A stretch of 64,000 nt of DNA, from the NCBI RefSeq assembly GCF_910594005.1, contig NC_057841.1:18895001-18959000 (forward strand). The letters run 5' to 3'. The stretch is from Cervus elaphus. Lineage: Eukaryota; Chordata; Mammalia; Artiodactyla; Cervidae. The position numbers and the translations under genes are program-made. This document shows positions 54,354 to 64,000 of the stretch, piece by piece (position 1 is the stretch's first letter; each line of letters starts with the position of its first letter). The notes below the pieces were generated by a model, which was not told the DNA's origin, did no database searches, and was given only the letters and a program-made list of their open reading frames with translations.

Positions 54354-54441
54354 CTATCTCCAAATGCAGTTATATTTGGAGGTACCTGGGCTTAGAACTT
54401 AAACATGGATTTTTGGGGAACACATTTAAACTCATGACAGG

Positions 54442-55227
54442 AAAGAATAGCATAAATAAATATTCTGAGGCAAAAACATACCAAAAAAAAAAGAAGAAGA
54501 ACAGATAAAAAGCACCTACTTTATTTAAAATTACCACCAAAATGATATTAAAATACACAAAGTAGATAAGAAAAATAGAGATAGTTGCCAAAGTGTCTTG
54601 CAAAGCAAGTTGATTGGTCTGTCTTCTGAGTGCAGTGGGTAATAAAGACCACTAAAGGAATAATCTTGGCGGGGGAAGAGAGAATGTGAGGGATTGGGTG
54701 TCAGAGAAATGTTTGGGTGAATGTGCAGGGATGAGGAACTAGAGCATTATTGATAGAAGAGAAAGTAACAGTGAGCAACAGTCATGAGAAGACTTTGCAA
54801 ATTACAAAAGCCCGGATTTAGTGTTAACATACGCTGGAAAAGTGGAAAAGAAGTGTCATAAATGACACTGAGGAAATGTACAAGGCTATATCCAGGTTTA
54901 GTCATGGAAATTTGAGAAAGAAGTGAAAGGGAGACATTTCCGATTTAAATTTCACATCACCCTTATTATTACTTTAAAACAATTAAACAATGAGTATCAA
55001 AATCTTCTTTTTTTTACTTTAAGAAAATTTGAGGGTTATTTTCTTAAAGTCATGATATTTTGTATTGTACAAATTGAATTGAGGTAATTCTAAGATATCT
55101 GAATAGAGGTGCCTGATAGAGAGAAAAGATTTGAGGTCACACAGAAATTATTCACAAAGGACTGATTGATATAGTAAAGATTAACAGCAGGATGATGGTA
55201 ATTATTTAGATGCTGCCAAAATAACAG
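54442..55227. other. Unique sequence, no gene
   Basis: No supported gene or repeat. An A-rich run lies at 54482-54500. Confidence 0.42.
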
Positions 55228-55440
55228 CACTAACTGAATGAATGCCCACTGGGTGTCAGAAACTTTATATATATATTGTCTCATCTAATCCTCACAATTA
55301 CTCTAGAAGATAGATATATTATTTCCTCTTTACAGATGAGAAATCTGAAGTTTTGAAACATTAAGCAATTTGCAAGGGATCATATAGCATATAAGAGTTG
55401 GGGGAGCCAAGCTTCAAACTCATCCCTGTCTGACTTGAAC
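55228..55440 (-). repeat. MIR-family SINE remnant
   Basis: Antisense MIR with long conserved runs: 'tgtctcatctaatcctcacaattactctagaagatag', 'atttcctctttacagatgagaaatctgaag', 'ttaagcaatttgcaagggatcatatagc', 'ggagccaagcttcaaactcatccctgtctgac'. Confidence 0.88.
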
Positions 55441-58400
55441 GTTTATGTGCTTCAACTCCACTTTACTTGAGGATAATTACTTCATCTAAGGATAATGAAT
55501 TCCTTTCGTGGGGCAGAGTATTAGGAATCACACAGGAAATAAAACTTAGCTGTTTTCTACAGGTGGGTGGAAATTACATTCCCTCCTCTTTATGTGATAT
55601 AAGCCAGATGAGAGGCATGCAGAACACGAGATGTCTTGCAGTGAGAAATTATCACCCATTAAGCTACATAAGTTCTGCTCAAACCAAAGATAACCTTACT
55701 CTTGAAAGAAGAGAGAGGCTTCCCTGGCAGACACAGTAAAGTTACTGGGTGCAACCTCTAAATTTCCTATACTATAACTGTTAGATGCAACCATTGCCTT
55801 TCGGGAAGAAATCTTGCATAACACTATGCCAAAGCTATTCTGAGCAAGTATTAACACTCTGAAATGGGTGTGTAAATTTCTCATTTCAACAAAAATATCA
55901 CTGTTCTATAGAAAGAAATGGAGAGCTAGATTAAATTTGCTGCATTTTTGAAATGGACAAAGTAAAAAGAAGCTAAAGAATTACTCTGTTTTGGAGTTTC
56001 TATATAATGAATAAAGTAAAAATTTGACATCATCTCAACAAGTGGGTCAGGGATGACAGAAAAATTAGAAACAAAAATGGGGCTTAAAATACTCTGCCAT
56101 CATAAATTGTTTTACTTAAATATGTGGTAAAATCATTAAATAATTACTGTTTTGAAAAATAATTCTAGTCCATTCTTGATGACATTGATCAAATCATCTG
56201 ACATTTCTTTGTGGTGTACATTCAATTCCTTTGTGAAGTGCAAGAAAGGCATAGGCCCCAATCTAACATTAGAAGGGCTAGTGAAAGAGTAGAGAAAGAG
56301 TAGTTTATACCACATATCTTGGTATTAAAAAATTGAAAGTCACTTAAAGTGGTGAATATGTTAAAGACCAGGAGCATCAGGTTTGAATATAACATTCTCA
56401 GACTTCTTGGATCCACACAGATATTACAGGTGGAGACCCAGCCCTGGCCCCTGGCTATTGACCCTCCTCCTAGGTCCTGTTCTTCCCATCCCCAGCTCTG
56501 CTCCACACTGCTGGTGCAAACACGTTTGCACACCTCGTCCTGCATATCCAAACTGCACCCTCAGCACTGGATCTTCTGGGCCCAGGAGGGACACGGGGTG
56601 CACACTAAGACTGTGGGTAGCCCTGGAAAAAAATATCTGAAGAAGAGGCATTTTCAGACCTTGGACATGGGTTTATGGTTGATTGAGCAAAAAAAGAATT
56701 CCTGGCTTCTGCTTATCTGTAGGTGATGTTAGAAGGGAATTTACTAGGGAAAAATTTAGAAACAAGATATACAGATTGCCTGCCTTTAATGGTCCCTGGT
56801 TTGTCATCTTGAATCACTTAAAGAGGAGAACTCAAACAGAATTGTTGATTCCACCAAACAAGTGGAAGAAGGAATTACAGAAATTCACTTGTGTTATTAG
56901 TGAAGAGAAAATGGTACTTTGCAAATACTTACTGGAAAGAAGGATTTGTCTTAAGGCCTTTATGATAGAAATTCACCTTAATTCTCAATCTTGAGTATAA
57001 GGAAAGTAGAAATGACTTTCCTCTGGTTAGATCTTTTATAATAAAAGAGATGATGCAACCGCAATGTTATTCTTTTCAAACTCTACATTTATTTCTTTTC
57101 ATTGTGTCATTGTCAAAAAAGAATGTGGATAAAATAATTCATCAATGCCCAGATCTTCTGGTTTTTCTAGCCACACTTTTCTCTGAAGAGAAAAGCACAT
57201 TCCCACTCTGCTTCAGCCAACATGTACTGTGCTGCTGGTAGTATTGAGGGAAGTTCTTGGAAGGGCTTGTTTTGTCAAAACATCCTGATTTCATCTTCAT
57301 TCTGCCATTGATTTGCTACATGGCTTTTGGAAGGTCACCTGCATCTGCCTTTTTATTTTAAAATGAGACTATACATCTTATTTTTATTTAAGTGGATAGA
57401 GTATTAGGGAGGTATTAAGTGTAGGAGAGACACTGGGACTGAATAAGTGCTGGAAAGTCTCACAGGAGAGAAATTAACTTCAGAGAAGTTGAAAGGTGAT
57501 GAGGTCATAGACACAGTGAATTTTTACATTCCTGGATATGTGCCGTATTTGCTATACTGGTCCCTTTTCTTGATAGGTGTGTGCAAACACAGAAGCACTT
57601 TGGTAACAAGTTGTACTGTGAGGCATGAGAGGATGTTAGGAGAAATACGTTACATGAAGCTGAGGGAAATGAAGACTAAATGCCAGGAATCCTGGGAATA
57701 AATGGAAATGCCCAAGATGAGAAATTTTCTTGGATTTATGTATATGGATTAAATTAAGAATTAAAATGCATTTTAGTGATCACAAGTACTAACGATTTCC
57801 TATTCCTTATCATATTTAATGTCTCTGAGTCAAACATAAGCCAGTACAGATGAACATTAAACACATATTTCAGAAATGTTAACATTTGGTAGAAGAGAGA
57901 GTGCTGAAAAGTTTAATCTGAAGAGTTTCAGGGTTGTCTGCAGGATGATGAATGACAGTTCCTGATTCTTAAGACTGAGAAAGAAGACTTGATGCTTCAA
58001 AAAATAATGTGAAATTGCTTCTGAATGTCCTGTGATTTTGTTCAGTCTTGGTTTGGGTACTGTTGAATGCAGGCCAGATGGGACAAACTGATAAAAACTA
58101 AACAGCAGATGTTGGTGGGTACCCTGGAAGTTTTTTGATATCCAGCCACATGAATTATCAAAATAAAGCCTTATATTCCGGGATTTTGACAAGAATGAAA
58201 ATATTTTAGAATAGTGCTATAACAATGGATTATGCTGTGGAGAAGGATGGAAGTTAAAGTTTCCTAGGACAGAACGTGGATTTATTTGGAGGGAAATAAA
58301 AAACAAACAAACATCTTCCAGGCTCCAATGTGATACTGAATAGAACTATGTAAGAATTTAATCTGATTTGGCTAAAGAGATATTTAAGCTTTCTTTTCCT

Positions 58401-59139
58401 AGAGTAATTTTGTATTTCTGGAGTTTCCAGTAACTCGGAGAACATTCTAAGAATATTTTTGGTAATTCCCAAGACTCTCGGGAACTGGTAAGTCCAAAAG
58501 ATTCTTAGTAACACTGTTATGAACAGCAAATTGATTTTCGAAAAAATTGAATTTTGTATTTGTCATTTTTTCCATTTTTCTTTGTAGACACAGATATTAT
58601 TCACATTTTTGGAAAGACAAACGTACTAGATACAGTCTAAGCCACTTGTTAGCTTCCCCCCCCCCCCCACTTTCTAAGATCCTTCTAAAAAAATAATCTA
58701 CACCAACTAAAGGTATTTCTGCCCACCACCTCCCCCTCCCCTATCTTGGTCATTGGTACCCTGGACTGTTGGTTGCATCATCTCTTCTTTTACATCAATT
58801 ATTTCCCATTCATATGTTACTATTATTCAGAGATAAGAAAGATATTTCTCCACTGAATCAATATACTGAACCACTTTGATTCAGATCTTTGCTTGATCTA
58901 AACTCCTACAGGAAGATTGGTGTTCTGGTGTCAATCGAACTGGCCTTATACCCCAGAACCTATTTTGTGCATCTTTCCCTACCCCAGAGATCAATGACCT
59001 CATGTTGGTAGTCTGAAATTGGCCATTGTGGGAATATTTGCACTGTGGAAATTGGCAAATACTGTAAACCTGGTTATTTTTCCCTTTGAAAAGTCAGTTG
59101 TTAAACATTCGCCAAACTATAAATACACCAAGAATTTCC
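55441..59139. other. 3.7-kb repeat-poor unique block
   Basis: No ruminant SINE, BovB or L1 in 3.7 kb. A relatively GC-rich patch lies at about 56410-56630, open in several frames on both strands, but no frame resembles a known protein. A poly-C run lies at 58657-58669. I see no gene; parts could be conserved non-coding DNA. Confidence 0.42.
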
Positions 59140-59325
59140 TGTTTATTATGCACTGCCTTGGATTGTCAGTTAATTGTTCATCTCTCCATGTTTTACTCCC
59201 TGGCAAGACTGTTGAGCATTTAAAAGTAGGATCCTTTCCTTACACTTTTTATATTTCTCACTGTACTTTATATAGTGTTCTAGAGCACTGACTATGTGCT
59301 TGATAAATATCAACTGATTACAACA
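59140..59325 (+). repeat. L2 3'-end remnant
   Basis: 'tccatgttttactccctggcaagactgttgagcatttaaaagtagg' and 'cactgtactttatatagtgttctagagcactgactatgtgcttgataaatatcaactgatt' end like the L2 3' terminus (gtaggtgctcaataaatatttgttg). Confidence 0.55.
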
Positions 59326-59778
59326 CTAAAACTTTAAAGAGAAATGAAGATATTTTTGTTCCCTCAAAAGAACTAGATTAAACTTGCTACATGTCTCCAG
59401 GAAACATATTTAGATTTCTTAACAATTGGTATGATCACCAGTTAGCTCTTTAATTATGTATAAATAGATGAGGTAAACTACAAACTGGATTAACAAAACC
59501 CAGAACTGACAATAAATACTTTCTCAACTCAAGTATCTACCCAAATAATAGCATTATGCCGAGGCTCAAATAATAGGGTAGATACAGATAATACAGCAAA
59601 GAAGTTACTCCTAGTTATCAAAGCTAGAGAGGGCTGAATCATAAGTGTTAGGTTGGAAGGAGTATTCTAAAAAATTGTCTCTTTCATTTTCATGAGCAAA
59701 GATATGCAAAACTGAGACTAATTATCTTACTTCCAATAACTGAATTGTTTTTTTTTTTTTTTAAGTAATCTACTTTTA
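59326..59778. other. Unique sequence with a T-run
   Basis: No gene. A T-run at 59749-59762 lies just before the Bov-tA. It is not clearly part of it. Confidence 0.42.
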
Positions 59779-60003
59779 TGCTCAAGCTCAGTCACTCCAT
59801 TGCATCTGACTCTTTTGAGACCCCCATGGATTGTAACCCCACCAGGCTCTTCTGCTCATGGGATTCTCCAGACAAGAACACTGGAGTGGGTTGCCATGCC
59901 CTCCTCCAGGGGATCTTCCTGACCCAATGGATCAAACTCCTGTCTCCTGCATCTCCTGTATTGGCAGGCAAATTCTTTACCACTGAGCCACCTAAAGAAG
60001 CCC
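59779..60003 (-). mobile_element. Bov-tA SINE
   Basis: Antisense full-length copy: 'ctcaagctcagtcactccattgcatctgactc', 'gggattctccagacaagaacactggagtgggttgcc', 'ccctcctccaggggatcttcctgaccc', 'ctcctgtattggcaggcaaattctttaccactgagccacc'. A 'tctcctgca' unit is duplicated in the head. Confidence 0.94.
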
Positions 60004-60204
60004 ATTAATTCTTCTGTAAAACATTATTTTGCTACTTAATGAATGTAAAGTGAATAATTTCTTTGTTCTACCAAAATTGGTTGAATCTCTTCTTCTCAAT
60101 TGCATTTCAGTAAAATTCTCTTAAAGATGTCTTTAGCTAGCAGAACCTAAAGCTTATTTTTCCTAAATGAACAGCAAATTATGCCAATATGATTTAGAAT
60201 GAAG
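60004..60204. other. Unique sequence, no gene
   Basis: Nothing recognised. Confidence 0.35.
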
Positions 60205-60365
60205 CATGTCAGCCAGGAGTATGAGACTTGAATTCTAGACTCTGCCACTCACATATATAAAGACAGGCTCACTTATGCCCATATGCAAGGTCTATTTATC
60301 CATGAGGGTGATTGTGAGAATCATAATCGGATCTCAGACATAAAATTACTTTGAAAAGCAAAAAT
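60205..60365 (+). repeat. MIR-family SINE remnant
   Basis: 'gagtatgagacttgaattctagactctgccactcac' then worn core and 'gagggtgattgtgagaatcataatcgg': sense MIR order, weak in the middle. Confidence 0.55.
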
Positions 60366-63300
60366 GTAAAAAAGTGAAGGAAAAAGGTAAACAGTTATTA
60401 TTAGAGGGGCATTTGTCTAACTTCGTGAGAGAAAGCAGGGATCTAACGAAATTTAATAGTATTTATATTTTATTTTTATCTGTGCTTCTAAAGCCAACCT
60501 ACAGTGAAGCAATAAACCCTATACAATTATTTTATTAAGAGTAGGCCATGTGCCACGCCATGCTTTAGGAAGAAAGAAATATGGTTATCATTTCCCAAGC
60601 TAAGGCAAAAATCAGCAAAAATTCAATTAAATAATGAATTCTACAATATGGATCAAAAAAGCTTTAGGAGTTTACTGAAAGAGGAGGTGAATGAATAAAG
60701 TAATGGGATTAGAAGCACATCTCTGGATTAAGAGGAATGTGACTGGAACCTTAGAGAGAGTGCACATTTTTTACATAAAGGTGGAGAGCTATTGCAAAAA
60801 GAAGAAAGAAGAATTTTAACCTTCTCTGATGAATCCTTTCTCAAAAGACTTTCATTTAAAACCAAACTGTTTTTTTTTTTTTTTAAAGTTTGCACTTGCT
60901 TTAAAGAAAAGACATTGGTTTTTAAATGATCCTATTTAAATGAGCATCTCAAGCATTTGTGGCGTATACCTCATTCTTGTCTTCCAGCTATGTCAGAGTG
61001 AAATAAACAAACAGTGCAGGAAGTAGTCTTCACCTTTAGTTAATTCCTTGGCTAAAATGATGCCATTGGAAACTCGGTAAAACAACCTCGCTAGTTCTAA
61101 ACTTGCAGAGGCCGCCAAAGCAAACGAAGACAGAAAAACAAAGGGCACATCAACATAATGTACACGTTATGGGGATTCCTGAAGGTCAGAGCATGATCTT
61201 TTACTTCTTAGTGACATATAATGCCAATATTTGTCAGATCTTGCTGAAGACTAAAGCTCAGGCAAAGGGAAAAAATGCATTGCATGACATTTGTTTTCTG
61301 TCCTATAACATTAGATATCCTATTGTTATAAACAACCAGCTGTGGTGATTAAATGGTTGGTGTTACTGTTATTTTTTTTCATGAAGCACTATCCAGACAT
61401 ATTTATAATGAATTACAAGGTGACAGACCAACATTCTAAACTATAATGAATCTCTTCTCAAATGTTACCATTAAAAATTTGAACATCTATTTCATTATTA
61501 TTTTCTTAAAAAAATAAATGATCTGAAAAGAGGCACATGAACCGAAAAGAGGCTGTCTTCCTTCTGTTTGGGAAGATGTGTTCTGTAGATCTCACACCTA
61601 TCAAAGGTGTAGAGTATAAAGTTGAATTGGACATTTGTTCCTAAGTAAGATTGGAATGTGCCATGATTATTTGTGAGTATATGGTGCTTGAATTGGGGAC
61701 CACAGGGACAAGCTGTTAGTCTAACATCTATATTCTAGAACTAAATGAAGACTAAGATTTATTTCTAGCTGGCGTCTACATTAAAAAAAATATTCAAAGT
61801 TGGGGTTGAAGTTTGATCAAGAATCTATAGGCGATGAATCTATTCAGTGAGGAAGTTTTGTGGATTGAGGTGTCCACTCATTTAACAAAACCTTAGCCAG
61901 AAATAATGAGTGCAAAGCATAAGTTTACATTTGCTGGGAAGAGCTGACAAAATCTGTCCATAGACAGTGAAGGGTGTGATCAGCAACCACTGGAGCATCC
62001 AGGCTCATGCCAGTCAGTGAATCTGGGCTTCCTAGTGCTATCTCTTCTGTGCAGCTTCCAGATCTTGGCGACACCAACTGAACACCAAGTACTAAATATC
62101 ACTTGCAAACTACCACCAGGAGCAGGAGTAATGAGGTTAGTATATTCTACTCTCTCAGCAGAGGAAACTAATCACATAGCACCAATTATACAGATAATCT
62201 GGTGAAAAAAAGGACATAAAACACAGAAGTAAACTATTTCAAATCACTTCCTGAACATAAAAACATGTTGTTCTTTGAACTTGAACAAGAACAAGAGATT
62301 GGCCTAAATATTTTAAGACCGTGAGGACACTAGATCTTAGTGTGTTGATAAAATAGACAATCCAAGAAGGTGTTTTCTGTTTATCCTTTGACTTCTCACT
62401 TACTGCAACACCACTGCCTGTCCCTGAGAATCTGTATACCCACTTTGGAAAAATCAGAACTGGACTTCATTTAGATGTAAGGTAGTCTCTTTTCCCAGAG
62501 TCTGAGTTTCAATTGGTTTCCATCTGTTGCCAAGGATAAAACTGTCTCTATGTGGACAACTGCACACTCTTTATCACTGTATTCCTGCTGAGTTACTAGG
62601 GAGTGTGTGAATGCTAACATATCTTTCACTTTTTTCCCTTAAGATCTGTCTCATGACCCCCATCTTGGCCTATGTATCTCCCAAGGGCAGAAGACACTGT
62701 TTTAAATGAGAGTAAATTTCCAATTTGGCTTAAGACAACTATGACATAGAGCAAGGAGAGTCAAGGCAAATCAAAAAAGGGTTTTCTAGCAGAACATGAA
62801 TCAGGACGAAAAAAAAAATATTTCTTAACTTGTCCTAGCAAGAATTCCATCAACTATATTGGCCTAATTTTGTAACCTTGATCAGTATCAGAGTTCTTTC
62901 TACCAGGAAGTGTAGTTGATGTCAGTGACCATGATACTTCCTAGAGGGAAGACTGTGATATAAAAGTTTGCAAGCTGAAAAAATGGCTGAAAATTATTGA
63001 AGTCCACATCACAATCTACCATAATTGAGTAGCTGGCTTGAAACAATTTATATAGGGAACTTTGAGTCTACATCCTCAGCACAGTTCTCCTTTCCTCCTG
63101 AGGGTGGGGTGCTGGTGTGTCACTTCCAAATTTTTATGCATGAGTAATCTCACCACATTCAGTAATATATTCCTCTTATGAGAAAGTAATCAAGTACAAT
63201 ATAACTGATGACTTTCTTGATTCAGTAATCAGTAATTTGTGATCAATTTTATCCGATGGTGACAGCCTGGTGTATAAGTTAGTGCTAATGTATATTACTG

Positions 63301-63929
63301 CACTTTATTTCTGCGGAGGCTGGCAGCAGAATAAAGGAGGGAGCCTGGAATGGAGAGCTCCTCCCCCTCCATCCATAAGAGGCATGCCACTGGCCTCCTG
63401 GTGTTATTAAAAGAAAATTGGAAAAGTTTCCAGAAGATTAAGCAGAAAGCTTACAACTTGCACAAGACTCTCAATTTTCCAGTGGTTCTGACAGAAGGAT
63501 AAATCTTCGGGTGTTTTAACTAAAATGTAAGCAAACCCAATGTCTAACTACAGTAAACAAAATTTATTATGATTCGGACGTGGCAGCGGTGTTTACATCT
63601 AGGTTGACAAAATTGCCAATGTTGGAGACCCTTAGTTAAGAAAAATGTAGCAGGCAGTTTCTTATCCATCAGGCAAAGAAAAGGGGGATTTTTCTTGAAA
63701 GCTATGAACATACAAAGTGACTTTGAACTGTACACTTTGATTATTTGTGCATTTGAAACCTAGTTCAGCTTTAAACACAAATGACATAAATATCTGATTA
63801 TACGGTATGCATTTCATTCACCTCTGTTCTAAAATAAATTCTTGTGATAGATATAAATAAGATATTATTTCATTTTTTAGTCCTGAACTTATTTTCAATA
63901 TGGGGTTTGTTAAAATGTTATTGCCCATA
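60366..63929. other. 3.6-kb repeat-poor unique block
   Basis: No young retroelement. Possible worn L2-type sequence lies at 60535-60720 ('gccatgtgccacgccatgctttagg'), and a T-run at 60870-60885. Open frames such as 62017-62205, with a hydrophobic start (LVLSLLCSFQ), are short and unsupported. No gene called. Confidence 0.42.
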
Positions 63930-64000
63930 ACCGAATCTGCCTGCCATGCAGGAGACTGGGGTTTGATCCCTGGGTTGGGAAGATCCCCTGGAGAAGGAAA
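63930..64000 (+). mobile_element. Bov-tA SINE, cut by window end
   Basis: Sense Bov-tA beginning inside the tRNA-like head ('gaatctgcctgccatgcagg'), then 'tttgatccctgggttgggaagatcccctggagaagg'. The first 25-30 bp of the family are missing, so it is 5'-truncated. The 3' part lies beyond the window. Confidence 0.9.

Larger units (their letters stand above)
52126..54441 (-). mobile_element. MLT1-type LTR split by Bov-A2 and BovB
   Basis: The host LTR is read in three parts: 52126-52153 ('tatgcagtctgctagtgctgccatag'), 52413-52740 ('caaggtaccacagactgagtgtctt' to 'ttgattacttctataaagac') and 54354-54441 ('ctatctccaaatgcag' to 'catttaaactcatgac'). Joined in mind, these follow the antisense MaLR LTR order. 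Both breaks are explained by insertions with clean TSDs, so this is one old LTR and not three repeats. Confidence 0.82.

Noticed and set aside
62017..62205. Short frame starting with a signal-peptide-like hydrophobic stretch
   Set aside because: Only 62 codons, no homology, no splice or promoter context. A hydrophobic start is common by chance in T-rich DNA.

Overview
This window is nuclear DNA from a ruminant, most likely a bovid such as cattle, sheep, goat or buffalo. The evidence is its repeats. It carries BovB (RTE-type) LINEs in both orientations, many Bov-tA SINEs with a tRNA-like head and a BovB-derived tail, Bov-A/Bov-A2 SINEs, ruminant L1 3' ends and one CHR-type SINE, a family shared across Cetartiodactyla. 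These lie on an older layer of MIR, L2 and MLT1-type elements. The species cannot be resolved by eye. I found no host protein-coding exon, tRNA, rRNA, snRNA or CRISPR array that I can support. Every coding-like stretch I recognise is a dead fragment of BovB or L1 protein. The window therefore reads as intergenic or deep-intronic DNA.

Layout. From 1 to 13 kb, mostly plain AT-rich DNA holds a 63-bp BovB insertion (558-620), two 5'-truncated L1s (1187-1714 and about 11463-12145), a CHR SINE (5396-5695), several Bov-tA copies, MIR/L2 remnants and a compound TA/CA microsatellite (7350-7465). From 13.3 to 18.4 kb is the largest structure: an approximately full-length BovB (14495-17846, 3352 bp) inserted into the reverse-transcriptase region of an older BovB (13339-14494 and 17847-18415). 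From 18.4 to 28 kb come an L1 (18864-19672), MIRs, an MLT1-type LTR and scattered Bov-tA. From 28 to 42 kb, retroelements are dense, with five BovB fragments, one of them interrupted by a tiny L1 and another internally deleted twice, plus a Bov-tA carrying a Bov-A in its tail.

From about 41.76 to 49.07 kb there is no young SINE or LINE, but there is a solo retroviral LTR (46667-47270). From 49 to 54.4 kb come Bov-tA copies with microsatellite tails and an MLT1-type LTR split by a Bov-A2 and then by a BovB. From 54.4 kb to the end the sequence is again poor in young repeats, with one Bov-tA at 59.8 kb and another cut by the window end.

The parts do not work together as a pathway. What can be reconstructed is an insertion history. 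Target-site duplications (TSDs) are readable for about 15 insertions, and nesting gives relative ages: MLT1/L2/MIR first, then early BovB, then later BovB, Bov-A and L1. I see no previously undescribed functional system here.
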